Below are positions 7,232 to 16,486 of a stretch of DNA of 64,000 bases, in pieces. Source of the DNA: Verrucomicrobiota bacterium (GTDB lineage Bacteria; Verrucomicrobiota; Kiritimatiellia; SS1-B-03-39; UBA6053). Position 1 is the stretch's first letter. The number at the start of each line of letters is the position of its first letter. The position numbers and the translations under genes were made by a program. The stretch is taken from NCBI GenBank assembly GCA_020831625.1, contig JAFIGD010000022.1, positions 1-64,000 of the forward strand, in the 5' to 3' direction. The notes under the pieces were generated by a model. It made no database searches and had not been told where the DNA came from. It saw nothing but the letters and a program-made list of their open reading frames with translations.

Positions 7232-9525
7232 ACCTCACCCTCCTTCTTGATAACCCCAAACAACTCCGGACTTTCCTGGGCGAGTCTGATGAGCTGGTCT
7301 CGGATGGGATGGGTTGGGGCGTTAATGGTTTGGATGAATTCTTGGATGTCTTTGGACTCGCCGGAAAGCAGGGAGAGGGTTTGGTCGATAAAACGTAATT
7401 TCTTGGCGCTGGCCTCTTCGGGGAAATAAGATTCCAGCACGCAGGCGTCGATAAGGTCTTCGATAAAAGCGGCTTCGACTCGCAGGTTCTGTTTTTTGGC
7501 TTTTTGAATCATATGAACCAGGATTTCGAAAAGTTGCTTCTCGGAGTCACTGGGCTTTTTGATGGGGATTTTATCGAAGAATATTTTGCTAAGTTCATAG
7601 GTGTTTCCAAGTAACTCCGGGAAATTATCTTTAAAGCAATATTTGAAGAGTGAGGAGTTAAGAACTGCAATCAGGTACTCCAGACTTTCTTCTTCACTTG
7701 TGATGATGAAGCATTTCTGATTCCCAATAAATCCATCCTCAGCTTCATCAAAATAGAACGGCAAATATTTTGTCATGTTGGGATACATAATTTTTGGTTT
7801 TTTGAACTCATCGACGTAAACACAATTTCGAAGATTAGTCCAATGATCACCTTTGTCCTGACGCTTTCGAAGGGCCTTCTCCCATTTCTTCAAGTGTTCA
7901 TAAAGAACCGGATAATCTCCTGGAATGTCGATTCTGGGAGTCCCCTTCTGCTTTACGCTATTGTGCGAGTTGATCATCCATGTACCGTCCCAGTTGGTCT
8001 CGTAACGTCCCACGAACCGACCGCGCAGCAATGGCACGATGATTTCTTCAGCATGAGGCTCTTTGGCAATGAGTTCATCTCGCTGTTCTTGGGTGAGATA
8101 GAAGGCATCATTGAAACCGGTTTTGATCCCATAATTGATTTTCAGATCCCATTTTTCCAGGGGTATTCCTTGATCTTCAACCGCTTTTTTGATGGCATAG
8201 CGTTCTTTGGTTACCACCACCCATGGTTTGCTGTCCAGTTCCTTCATTTCCACCGCATTGGCTTCGAAGTAGGGTTTGGGATCGGTCATGGCGGCTTTAT
8301 CATCCGTCACATAACAGCATCGCGCAGCTTGTTCAGGTGGGGTGTTCTCGAAAGCGACGATGCAGGTGTAGGTGGTGGCGGCACTGAAGTTCTGGGCCAT
8401 ACCGAAATCGTACACCACCTCGGTGTCGACGCGGTGGGTCAGGAACTCACGCAGCTTGTCGCCGTAACCCGCCCGCATCCATTTGTTGGAGGTGATGTAA
8501 TACAGGTATCCGCGATTTGACAGCAACTGGGCTCCCCGCTCGTAAAACAGGCAGTAAATATCCGCAGTGGCGGCATAGGTCTCAAAGCCTTGTTCCACCC
8601 ATAGGTCTTTCTGTTTTTTTGGAAACTTTTGAATTTGGATGTAGGGCGGATTCCCGATCACGATATCAAATCCGTCTTTAAGTTTGCGCCCATACATCCA
8701 GTGGGGATCGAAGAAGTCGGCGACGGATTGCGGGTCGAACGGGTTCCATTCTGCCACATGCTTCGCCTTGGCGGTGCTCATGAACCCGAGGCTGTTGGCA
8801 AGGATTTCCGCAAGTTCTTCTCTAAGGTCTTTGATTTTCTTCTGGGTGGCCAGTTTTTGGTCCCTGCGGTGTAGGCCGAAGTGGCTGTGGTAAAGGGTTT
8901 CGATTTCTTTCTCAATCTGTTCCACGCGCGGATTGACGAAGAGGTCCTGTTGTTCCGCCTCCGGCAGTCGGATCAGGGTATCCGCCGCCACGAATTTAGT
9001 CTCCAGGTTCGGCAGGGGGCGGATGCCGTGGTTGTCTTTTTTGTTGCGGTTGGTTTTCTGGTCGCAGACGAGGGAGATGAAGAAGCGGAGTTTGGAGATT
9101 TGGATGGCGATGGGCTGGATGTCCACGCCGTAGAGGCAGTTTTCGATGAGGTAGAGCTTGCGGCCGTAATCGTCGTCGTTTTCGGCGAAGGCGGCTTCGA
9201 GTTCCTCGCGCATGGGGGCGGAGTCGAGTTTGGCGAGCTGGGTTTCTTTCCAGCGTTGGTTTCCGCGGTCGAGTTTGCCGAGGATGAAGACGAGCTTGTG
9301 CAGGATGCCCATGGGGAAGGCCCCGGAGCCGCAGGCGGGGTCGAGGATCTTGCAGGCGTCGATGGCCTGGATGAGGGCGAGGCGTTCGGCTTCGCTGAAG
9401 GCGTGCTCGCGTTCGGTGTAGGCGAAGAGGATTTCGAGGCCTTCTTTCGCGTCCTCTTCGGTCACGCCGGGACAGCGGGCACAGAGTTCCTTGCGCAGGT
9501 AGGCCTTGAGGCTTTCGTCGACCAT
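7228..9525 (-). CDS. Eco57I-like N6-adenine DNA methylase, 3' part of a frameshifted gene
   Basis: The downstream frame of a methylase gene broken at 9543-9547. It carries SAM motif I DPACGSGAF near residue 62, catalytic motif IV NPPY near residue 290, and a C-terminal region of ~400 residues that should recognise the target sequence. The whole gene (11030-7228) would encode ~1267 residues, normal for type IIG/ISP or PglX-like enzymes that methylate adenine. The first Met of this frame lies inside the intact domain, so this half is unlikely to be a natural independent protein. The target-recognition end (about 7230-8990) looks less GC-rich than the rest, which suggests exchange of that part. 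Confidence 0.8.
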   Translation of the reverse strand: MVDESLKAYLRKELCARCPGVTEEDAKEGLEILFAYTEREHAFSEAERLALIQAIDACKILDPACGSGAFPMGILHKLVFILGKLDRGNQRWKETQLAKLDSAPMREELEAAFAENDDDYGRKLYLIENCLYGVDIQPIAIQISKLRFFISLVCDQKTNRNKKDNHGIRPLPNLETKFVAADTLIRLPEAEQQDLFVNPRVEQIEKEIETLYHSHFGLHRRDQKLATQKKIKDLREELAEILANSLGFMSTAKAKHVAEWNPFDPQSVADFFDPHWMYGRKLKDGFDIVIGNPPYIQIQKFPKKQKDLWVEQGFETYAATADIYCLFYERGAQLLSNRGYLYYITSNKWMRAGYGDKLREFLTHRVDTEVVYDFGMAQNFSAATTYTCIVAFENTPPEQAARCCYVTDDKAAMTDPKPYFEANAVEMKELDSKPWVVVTKERYAIKKAVEDQGIPLEKWDLKINYGIKTGFNDAFYLTQEQRDELIAKEPHAEEIIVPLLRGRFVGRYETNWDGTWMINSHNSVKQKGTPRIDIPGDYPVLYEHLKKWEKALRKRQDKGDHWTNLRNCVYVDEFKKPKIMYPNMTKYLPFYFDEAEDGFIGNQKCFIITSEEESLEYLIAVLNSSLFKYCFKDNFPELLGNTYELSKIFFDKIPIKKPSDSEKQLFEILVHMIQKAKKQNLRVEAAFIEDLIDACVLESYFPEEASAKKLRFIDQTLSLLSGESKDIQEFIQTINAPTHPIRDQLIRLAQESPELFGVIKKEGEV

Positions 9526-11030
9526 GTAGTCGACGATGGGGCGGGGGTGTAGAAGGAGCCGGTCTGTTTGCGGGCGGTGGTTTTGGTTTCCTCGTTGTAG
9601 GAGGCGAGGAGGTTTTCGAAGACTTTGCCGAGCAGTTCGGGGTCGAGGGCGATTTCCTGGTCGATGGGGGTGTTTTCAACGATGGTGAATTTGTAGTCGT
9701 TGAGGATGGAGAGGAGGCCGCGCACTTTTTCGTGGTTGCGTTTTTTCTCGCCGTAGGCGGCGGAGAGGTCGATCTCGTGTTCGCTGTCGAAAAAGAGGAA
9801 GTTGGGGACGACGGGGCGTTTTTTGGGGTTGCGGGAAAAGCCGTCGATGTAGATTTTTTTGCCCTGGTCGTCGGTGCGGTCGAGGCATTCGAAGAGTCCG
9901 CCGTTGAGGAAAGGGACGTCGGCGAAGGCGGCGAGGGCGGTGTCGGGGTCGTGGAATTCGGTTTCGTAGCGGTAGAGGTTGTCGATGCCGTAGGTGTCGC
10001 GGTTGGCGGGGAAGCCCTGGTCGAGGGCGAAGGCGCGATAGGGTTTGCCTTCGCGGTTTTTGCCCATGCGCTGGTTGAGGGTGGCGAAGAAGAGGTTCTG
10101 GAGGACGGCCTGATAGTAGGAGGAGCTTTGGGGGTCGAGATCCTTGAGGAGTCCCTTGAGGTCGGTTGGATGGAAGAGGGCTTCGGGGACGAGGCCTTTT
10201 TCTTTGAGGAACCAGCAGAAGATGAGGCGGGTGAGCAGGCGGATGAGGCTGGTGGCGTTGCGCTTTTCCTCGTCGGATTCGACATCGTCGGGAAAGCGGA
10301 CCTCGCGCAGGGCCCAGAAGTACCAGTTGGAAAGTTCTTTGTAGAAGCGTTTGTTGAGGAGTTCGACGTTGAAGACCTCCTCCCAGGCGGCGTGGAGGGC
10401 ATCGAAGCTGTTGACGCTCTCCTTTTTGGGGTGGACGAGGTTGGACAGGGCAAAGGAGCCGAGGATGTCCAGGTGTCCGCGGTGGGGGGCGGCGAGGCGG
10501 ATGTTGCGGATGATGGTGACTTTGCCGAGCACGTCTTTTTCCGCTTCGCGTTTGTTGGGGCGGCGGTTGATGACGGCGATGGAGAGGACCTCTTCTTTTT
10601 GCTCCCGGTGCTGGATGAGCACCATGACGGGCATGGGGAAGATGCGGTTGATCTGCCGGGCGATGGCGGTGAGTTTGCCGCGGGCGTAGTCGGCTCCGCT
10701 GAGTTCCAGCGCGAAGAAGAGGTAGGAGTGGAGGTTGCCCTGTTTGACCTGGTTTTCGTCGAAGAGGTCGGATTCTCCGGCCAGATCCCCGCCGGTGAGC
10801 TGGAAAAGGAGTTCGATGCGTTTCCAATCGGCCACCAGGGCTTTGTCGCGGTTCAGTTTGGCGCCGTCGGGATCGAAATGGGCGAGGAAGCTGTCCGGCT
10901 GACCGTCCAGAGCCAGGGTGCGGTCGCTGCGGTACCCGAGGGTGCCGAGCAGATTGGTGGCCGCCTCGCGGAGGGGGCGGGTTTGGAAGGCCTGGAGGGC
11001 GGTTTGGATGGAGGCGCGGTGGTCGGGCAT
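9462..11030 (-). CDS. Eco57I-like DNA methylase, 5' part before the frameshift
   Basis: The upstream frame of the same methylase gene, 522 residues as read. The N-terminal ~450 residues are typical of large Eco57I-type methylases with an N-terminal extension. The end reads QTGSFYTP and then changes to a nonsense tail, exactly where the family continues FYTPRPIVDYMV. The downstream frame supplies PIVDYMV if one C is restored in the coding strand, in a run of five C (five G on the plus strand, 9543-9547). ATG at 11030 is chosen because it lies 11 bases after the ORF6N stop with an AAGG upstream. Translation of an active enzyme requires a frame change or an error in the assembly. Confidence 0.75.
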   Translation of the reverse strand: MPDHRASIQTALQAFQTRPLREAATNLLGTLGYRSDRTLALDGQPDSFLAHFDPDGAKLNRDKALVADWKRIELLFQLTGGDLAGESDLFDENQVKQGNLHSYLFFALELSGADYARGKLTAIARQINRIFPMPVMVLIQHREQKEEVLSIAVINRRPNKREAEKDVLGKVTIIRNIRLAAPHRGHLDILGSFALSNLVHPKKESVNSFDALHAAWEEVFNVELLNKRFYKELSNWYFWALREVRFPDDVESDEEKRNATSLIRLLTRLIFCWFLKEKGLVPEALFHPTDLKGLLKDLDPQSSSYYQAVLQNLFFATLNQRMGKNREGKPYRAFALDQGFPANRDTYGIDNLYRYETEFHDPDTALAAFADVPFLNGGLFECLDRTDDQGKKIYIDGFSRNPKKRPVVPNFLFFDSEHEIDLSAAYGEKKRNHEKVRGLLSILNDYKFTIVENTPIDQEIALDPELLGKVFENLLASYNEETKTTARKQTGSFYTPAPSSTTWSTKASRPTCARNSVPAVPA

Positions 11031-11041
11031 GGGGCCTTTTA

Positions 11042-11566
11042 TCAGGTGTCGGCGTGAAAACCGATCCGGGGTTTGGTTTTTTGTTTGGTATCCGTATCTT
11101 CTGCAATCAATTGCTTGATGGCCTTGAACACCATGGCGAACTGTTCGTCGTAGCGTTTTTCCATCGCGTTGATTTTCGCGGCCAGCTCGCGATTGGAATC
11201 CATGAGGCGGCGAAGTTGAACGAAGGTGCGCATGATGGCGATATTCACCGCCACCGCCTGCGGACTCCGCAGCACACTTGACAGCATGGCCACCCCCTGC
11301 TCTGTGAAGGCCATGGGAAGGTGTCGCAGGCCCTGACGGTCCGCTTTGGACATCACATTTTGTGATCTCCAAGTTTCAAACTCATCTTTTGTGAGTTCGA
11401 ACATGAAGTCCGCAGGGAACCGTTCCGAGTTTCTGCGCACGGCCTGTTTCAATGCGCGGGTTTCCACCCCATAGAGTTCCGCAAGGTCACGATCCAGCAT
11501 TACTTTTTCATGGCGTATCCAATGGATGAGCGGGGCAATGTTTTCTGTGGGAATCAGTTTTGTCAT
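11042..11566 (-). CDS. ORF6N-domain DNA-binding protein
   Basis: A 174-residue protein with an N-terminal ORF6N/KilA-N-like domain: IRHEKVMLDRDLAELYGVE, then KQAVRRN..RFP.DFMFELT and FTEQGVAMLSSVL, followed by a C-terminal coiled coil with NRELAAKINAMEKRYD. ORF6N domains occur in phage antirepressors and in stand-alone regulators or defence accessory proteins. Its start overlaps the end of the helicase gene by four bases and its stop lies 11 bases before the methylase start. It is therefore embedded in the helicase-methylase operon and may regulate it or target the complex to DNA. Confidence 0.9.
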   Translation of the reverse strand: MTKLIPTENIAPLIHWIRHEKVMLDRDLAELYGVETRALKQAVRRNSERFPADFMFELTKDEFETWRSQNVMSKADRQGLRHLPMAFTEQGVAMLSSVLRSPQAVAVNIAIMRTFVQLRRLMDSNRELAAKINAMEKRYDEQFAMVFKAIKQLIAEDTDTKQKTKPRIGFHADT

Positions 11567-14500
11567 GCATGGTCTCCCATCATTACCAGCCAGGTGACGA
11601 GTTCGAGGTCGGCGCTGGAGGCGGGGGTGTCGGTTTGGGTGGGGAGGAGTCCGTCGCGACCGGAGAAGAGGGCGGCGGCGGCGCGTTTGCCGAAGGTGGT
11701 TTTGATGGACTCGACGGCGCGGGCGAGGAGCTGGTTTTCGCGGGCCATGTCGGTGCCGTTGCGGGTGCGGTCGTCAAAGGCGTCGCAGAGGGCGTTGAGG
11801 GGGGCGGGATGTCCGGCGGCGAGGGTGCGGAAGAGTTCGAGGGCCTGCTTGGGCTGGGCAAAGGTGAGGCGCACGTTGCCGTCGTCGAGGACGTAGACGA
11901 GGTAGTGGGGTGCGAGGGGGTTGACCTGGGTGGGGCGGCGCTCGTCGCGCTGTCGGAAGCAGAAGAGGATGCCGGGCTGGGAGGCGGGGAGCTGCGGATC
12001 GGGGGGCACGACGGCGTAGAGGCCGAGGGGGGCGGCTTCGAGGGCGGCGCGGTTGGATTCCAGAAAGCGGAGGAGGTCGAGGCGGAAGTCGGCGAGGGAG
12101 AAGTCGGCGAGGGAGAGGGTTTCCCCGTCGAGGTCCTCGAGGTCGAGGATTTCGTTTTGCAGGCGTTTGAGCTGCTGGTTGCGGTAGTGGAGATCGGAGG
12201 CGATGAGGTCTTCGAACTGTTCGGAGTTGAGGAGGTTGTCCTCGCCGGAGGCGGTGAGATCGACCAGGGCCATGCGGGCTTCGACGCGGTGTTTGACGTT
12301 GAGGTAGGCGTCGAGGTCCTGGGTGGGCCAGAAATTGACGAGGGAGACGCGGGGATTTCGGGAGCCGATGCGGTCGATGCGCCCGAATCGCTGGATGATG
12401 CGCACGGGGTTCCAGTGGATGTCGTAGTTGATGAGCAGATCGCAGTCCTGGAGGTTTTGGCCTTCGGAAATACAGTCGGTGGCGATAAGGAGATCGATTT
12501 CCGCGTGCTGCGGCAGTTCCGGCTGGCGGTCGCGCGATTTGGAGCGGGGGGAAAAGTGGGTGAGGATGTGTTCGAAATCGGCTTTGCCGAGGGTGGTGCG
12601 ATAGGTGCCGCCGCCGGAGATGAGGGCGGTGTGGGTGCCGCGGGCCTGGTGCAGGGGCTGGGCGAGGTTGCGCCAGAGGTAGTCGGCGGTGTCGGCGAAG
12701 GCGGTGAAGATGAGCACCTTGCGGACGGGTTCGTCCCCGCGGTTGGTGGAGGGGTGGTCGAGTTTGTGCTCAACGAGCTTGCGGAGGCGGGTCAGTTTCG
12801 CGTCCCGGGCGGGAGCGATGGGGTTGGCGCAGTCGAGGAGATACTGCAGCTGGATGCGGTCCTGGCTGACGGCCAGTTTCCATTTGGGGAGATCGAGGTG
12901 GTCGAGGCTGATCTTGTGTTTTCCGCCGATTTTGAGTTCCTCGGGGTCGAGATCCAGGTCGTCGAAATCGTCCTCGCTGAGGTTGGCGAAGTCGAGGTCG
13001 GGATTTTGGTTTTGAAGCTGCTGAAAGGCGTCGATGCGTTTTGTGAGATCGTCGATTTTTTGGATGGTGCGGGCAAGGGTGAGGCGGAAGGAGTCGATGG
13101 AACTTTCCAGACGCTTGAGGAAGTTGACCTTCATCATGGAAATGAGGATGCGTTCGCGGCCTTCCTGCGTGAAGTTTCCGATGCGGAGGGCGTATTGTTC
13201 GCGGATGGCGGCGGGCAAGTCGCCGCGCAGGTAGGAGCTGGGGTGGTAAAGGCTCAGGGTGAGGTTGCTGATTTCCTGATCGAGCTGCTGAAAGCTGATG
13301 AATTTGTTCTGGGCGTCGATTTCGGGGTATTCGGCGCGGGGTTTGTCGCGGTCGGGAAATCCGCCGAGGGTTGCGAGCTCTTTGGCGTAGTAGCGCTTGA
13401 TCTGGGCACGGGAGCGAGCGATGGAGAGGCCGTCGAGGAGCTTGAAGAAATCGCTGCCGAGCTGGTTGATCAGTTCGCGGGTTTTGCGTTCGGCGACGGG
13501 TTTTTTGGTCCAGGTGGTGAATTTGCTTTGGGCCTGCCGGGCGGTTTCGCGGACGCTGGCCACGCCCAGGCTTTCGCGGAAGGCGCCGTCGTGGGCGGGA
13601 TGTTCGGAGCGGGCGACATCGCCGCCGGCGATAAAGGAAATCTGGTTGCGAATGTCCGCGATCTGGTTGTTCACCGGGGTGGCGGAGAGCAACAACACCT
13701 TGGTTTTGACGCCGGACTGGATGACATCCTCGAGGAGGCGCTCGTAGCGGCTGCGGCGGCGGGTGCCGTCGTCTTTTTCCTTGCCCAGGGCGTTGTTGCG
13801 GAAGTTGTGGGATTCATCGATGACGATGAGACCATAATTGCCCCAGTTCAGGTTCGCGAGATCCAGGCCGCCGCTGCTGCCTTCGGTGCGGGACAGGTCG
13901 GTGTGGGAGAGCACATCGTAGGCGAAGCGGTCTTCGAGCAGGGGGTTGAGGCGGCTGTTGGTGCGGTAGGTTGTCCAGTTTTGGCGGAGTTTTTTGGGGC
14001 AGAGCACCAGCACGCGCTCGTTGCGGAGTTCGAAATATTTAATGACCGCCAGGGCTTCGAAGGTTTTACCGAGACCGACGCTGTCGGCGAGAATGCAGCC
14101 GTTGTAGGCGAGTATCTTGTTAATGGCGCCTTTGACGCCGTCCTTTTGGAAGGTGAAGAGCATCTTCCAGACGCTGGATTCCAGCAGGGTGGTTTGTTTG
14201 AGTGAGTCATCGACTTCGCCCGCGCCTTCGAGTTCATCGCGGAAAATGTGAAACAGGGTGAGGTAGTAGATGAATTCCGGCGCGTGGTTGGCGTAGAGGC
14301 GCTCCAGGTGGCGCAGGACCTCCTCTTTCACATCTTTGGTCAGGGTGTCGTCCTTCCAGACCTCCTCGAACCAGGCGAGAAGGTCCTGGCGGTCGCGGTC
14401 GGAATCGACGATGAGGTTCAGCTCGATGTTGTTGCCGCTGGAGCGGAACCCCAGTCCGGGCACGGTGAAATTGGAGCTGCCGAGAATGGCGCTGGAGGCG

Positions 14501-14886
14501 TTGCCGTTTTGGATGTGATAGGCTTTTCCGTGCAGGAAGCCGGATTGGCGAATGGAACGGATCTCGACTTGATCCCTGATCCAGTCGGCGCAGGCCTTGG
14601 CGGCGGGCCGCTGGGTGAGGGCGTGGGCCAGTTCCAGCCCGTCCTCGGTGAGCCGGAAATTCTTTTTGGCGTCCTTGTCGGCATCGATTTCGGAGACAAA
14701 AGAGGGTTCGCCGAAGAGAAAGCGTAGTTTTTGAGCGGCTTCGAGTTCGGGGCGGAGGGCCTCGAAGGCGCTGACGGTGAAGTAGGCGGAGGTGAAGGAG
14801 AGCTTGCTGTCCGGCTGGATTTGGGCGCGGAGGAAGTCTCCCACCGTTCCCCGGGAGGGGCGGTTGTCTTTCAGGCTGCTGGACAT
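11563..14886 (-). CDS. PLD-domain SNF2-type helicase, defence
   Basis: A 1107-residue fusion. Residues ~20-200 form a phospholipase-D-like domain with HGKAY near 118 and GSSNFT near 137, the HxK and SxxN parts of the HKD nuclease motif. It is followed by an SNF2/superfamily-2 helicase: GLGKT (Walker A, ~270), DESH (~356), SATPVNN (~398) and RFGRIDRIGS (motif VI, ~838). Such PLD-SNF2 proteins act on DNA in DISARM-like and other anti-phage systems. It is the first gene of the island and is followed by ORF6N and methylase genes. A classic DISARM DUF1998 gene is not present in the window. The protein appears intact. Confidence 0.9.
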   Translation of the reverse strand: MSSSLKDNRPSRGTVGDFLRAQIQPDSKLSFTSAYFTVSAFEALRPELEAAQKLRFLFGEPSFVSEIDADKDAKKNFRLTEDGLELAHALTQRPAAKACADWIRDQVEIRSIRQSGFLHGKAYHIQNGNASSAILGSSNFTVPGLGFRSSGNNIELNLIVDSDRDRQDLLAWFEEVWKDDTLTKDVKEEVLRHLERLYANHAPEFIYYLTLFHIFRDELEGAGEVDDSLKQTTLLESSVWKMLFTFQKDGVKGAINKILAYNGCILADSVGLGKTFEALAVIKYFELRNERVLVLCPKKLRQNWTTYRTNSRLNPLLEDRFAYDVLSHTDLSRTEGSSGGLDLANLNWGNYGLIVIDESHNFRNNALGKEKDDGTRRRSRYERLLEDVIQSGVKTKVLLLSATPVNNQIADIRNQISFIAGGDVARSEHPAHDGAFRESLGVASVRETARQAQSKFTTWTKKPVAERKTRELINQLGSDFFKLLDGLSIARSRAQIKRYYAKELATLGGFPDRDKPRAEYPEIDAQNKFISFQQLDQEISNLTLSLYHPSSYLRGDLPAAIREQYALRIGNFTQEGRERILISMMKVNFLKRLESSIDSFRLTLARTIQKIDDLTKRIDAFQQLQNQNPDLDFANLSEDDFDDLDLDPEELKIGGKHKISLDHLDLPKWKLAVSQDRIQLQYLLDCANPIAPARDAKLTRLRKLVEHKLDHPSTNRGDEPVRKVLIFTAFADTADYLWRNLAQPLHQARGTHTALISGGGTYRTTLGKADFEHILTHFSPRSKSRDRQPELPQHAEIDLLIATDCISEGQNLQDCDLLINYDIHWNPVRIIQRFGRIDRIGSRNPRVSLVNFWPTQDLDAYLNVKHRVEARMALVDLTASGEDNLLNSEQFEDLIASDLHYRNQQLKRLQNEILDLEDLDGETLSLADFSLADFRLDLLRFLESNRAALEAAPLGLYAVVPPDPQLPASQPGILFCFRQRDERRPTQVNPLAPHYLVYVLDDGNVRLTFAQPKQALELFRTLAAGHPAPLNALCDAFDDRTRNGTDMARENQLLARAVESIKTTFGKRAAAALFSGRDGLLPTQTDTPASSADLELVTWLVMMGDHA

Positions 14887-14925
14887 AATGTGTTTCCCGG
14901 TTGCTTGGTCATTCTGCCTTAAATG

Positions 14926-14952
14926 GCTATACGGGAATACGGCTATGTCAAT
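14926..14952 (-). promoter_or_regulatory. Possible promoter of the defence island
   Basis: On the minus strand TTGACA (plus-strand 14947-14952) is followed after 15 bases by TATAGC (14926-14931), about 40 bases before the helicase ATG at 14886. The -35 is perfect, but the spacer is short for a sigma-70 promoter. It is the only promoter-like sequence I see in front of the first island gene. Confidence 0.35.
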
Positions 14953-14984
14953 GCTGGATGCGGCGCGGGGATGCTCTCATTTTT

Positions 14985-15030
14985 TCCGATGTTCGGAAAA
15001 GATCTTCTCCGATTTTCCGATGTTCGGAAA
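14985..15030. repeat. Bipartite TTCCGAA palindrome repeat, copy 3
   Basis: Two identical palindrome-like units TTCCGATGTTCGGAA (14985-14999 and 15016-15030) separated by 16 bp, 31 bp start to start. It lies between the defence island and the 3' end of the DUF2723 gene, so it marks the right border of the island. The spacer sequence is unrelated to copies 1 and 2. Confidence 0.85.
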
Positions 15031-15055
15031 CAGGCTTCGGCGGCTGGGGGTCTGT

Positions 15056-16486
15056 TTATTCAGGAGCCAAATCAAGAATCCAGACGGCTCCGCGGGGTTT
15101 CCAGCCCTGGGGGGGATCCTGTAGGGTGGAGGCGGGGATCCAGATGACGGGGCGGTCGCTGAGGGTGGCTTCGAGGAAGGCTTCGAAGTCGGCGGGGCGG
15201 AGGAGGGTGATGCCGGGGAGATTGTTGATGTGCTGTTTCCATTGGACGGCGTAGAGGGCCATGCTGTCTTCGACGACGATGGTGCCGTCGGGGGCGGCGG
15301 CGGCGACGGCTTCGGCGGCGAGGCGGGCGGCGGAGGTTTCGGTGACGGTCCAGGGGTGGAAGAGGTAGTCGGCGTCGTCGCGGTGGGGTTTGTGGCGTTC
15401 GAAGGGGCGGAGGAGTCCGGTATTGCGGATGAGGGCGGGCGCGGCGGCGTAGAGAAGGGGCTGCAGGAGGAGGAGGGTGACGGCGGCGCGGCGGACCAGG
15501 GGGCGGGCGAGACGGTCGTATCCGAGTCCGGCGAAGAAGGCGATGAGGGCCATGGCGGGGATATAGAAGGTGTATTGGTCGATGACGTTGTAGCGGAGGA
15601 CGAAGAGGCTGTGGATGAGGAAGAGGGCGAGGATCGGCGCGGTTTGCCGGGCACGGCTACGAATGCCCAGTACCGCAAAGATCAGGGGGAGGAGGGGAAA
15701 GCTGAGGAGGACGAAGGCGAGGGTGGTGGCGGTGTAGATCCAGACGGGGGTGGTCGCGAGAACGGCGTCACTGAAGCTGTGGCCGAAGAGGGCGGAGTAG
15801 ATGACGGGGAGGACGCGTTGTTCCCGCAGCATGGTGCGGAGAATGAGGGCGGTGTAGGGAAGGGACCCGGAGAGCCAGAGGCCGGCTGCGCGGATGCCGA
15901 GGGCGGGGGTGACCTGTTTTCTTTGCAGTTGAAGAAGGAAGAAGGTTCCGAGGACGGCGAGTTCGAGGAGTGCGAGGTTGTGGTTGGCCCAGGAGAGGCC
16001 GTTGGCGAGGCCGATGAGGAGCCAGGCGTCGGGGTCGGTCCGCAGCTTGAGGAGTCCGTAGACTTGAAGCATGAGGAGGGCCGCGCTGAGGGTGTAGACT
16101 TCCGGGAGGCCGGAAAAGCGCCAGAAGGTGTGGGCGAGCATGAGGCTGAAGGCGGCGTAGAGGGCGGCGCGACGGTTGTCGGTCGCGAGGCGGACACAGG
16201 CGTACACGAGGCCGACGGTGACGGCGCCTGCGAGGGCGCTGACCCCGGTAACGGCCCAGGGAATGTTGCCGGGAAAGATGCGGACGGCGAGCTGGCCGAG
16301 GAGAAAATGAAGGGGGTGGACGAGGGCGAGGCCCCAGTCGTTTTCGAGGAGTCCGAGGCCGATGCGGAGGGTGAACTGGCCGGAGTCCTGCCATTGAATG
16401 GTCCGGGAGCCGGTGAAAAAATAAAGGATGAACGCGGTGACGCCCACTCCGGCTGCGGGAGGCAATCGGCTGAAGATTTTTTTCAT
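15056..16486 (-). CDS. DUF2723-family membrane protein, glycosyltransferase-like
   Basis: A 476-residue polytopic membrane protein with about ten hydrophobic segments and a C-terminal soluble tail. The start, ILYFFTGSRTIQWQDSGQFTLR, matches the DUF2723 family, which shares its fold with GT-C protein O-mannosyltransferases (TMEM260-like); the Asp in QDSGQF corresponds to the catalytic loop acid. Next comes VHPLHFLLGQ. The substrate is likely a polyprenyl-linked sugar, by analogy. The ATG at 16486 overlaps the stop of the upstream hybrid histidine kinase (ATGA). It is shorter than many DUF2723 proteins, which often carry long periplasmic tails. Confidence 0.8.
   Translation of the reverse strand: MKKIFSRLPPAAGVGVTAFILYFFTGSRTIQWQDSGQFTLRIGLGLLENDWGLALVHPLHFLLGQLAVRIFPGNIPWAVTGVSALAGAVTVGLVYACVRLATDNRRAALYAAFSLMLAHTFWRFSGLPEVYTLSAALLMLQVYGLLKLRTDPDAWLLIGLANGLSWANHNLALLELAVLGTFFLLQLQRKQVTPALGIRAAGLWLSGSLPYTALILRTMLREQRVLPVIYSALFGHSFSDAVLATTPVWIYTATTLAFVLLSFPLLPLIFAVLGIRSRARQTAPILALFLIHSLFVLRYNVIDQYTFYIPAMALIAFFAGLGYDRLARPLVRRAAVTLLLLQPLLYAAAPALIRNTGLLRPFERHKPHRDDADYLFHPWTVTETSAARLAAEAVAAAAPDGTIVVEDSMALYAVQWKQHINNLPGITLLRPADFEAFLEATLSDRPVIWIPASTLQDPPQGWKPRGAVWILDLAPE

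Noticed and set aside
9543-9547. Programmed ribosomal frameshifting as an explanation for the split methylase.
   Set aside because: No slippery heptamer, downstream pseudoknot or internal Shine-Dalgarno is visible; a slipped homopolymer explains it more simply.
9732-14205. Very long plus-strand open frames opposite the helicase and methylase genes (9732-11057, 11560-14205), rich in Val, Gly, Glu and Ala.
   Set aside because: They are antisense shadows of GC-rich codons; they have no motif or ribosome site, while the minus strand carries clear helicase and methylase motifs.
430-15030. The regularly spaced palindromes as a CRISPR array.
   Set aside because: Only two units occur at each site, the spacer is 16 bp, and no cas genes are nearby.
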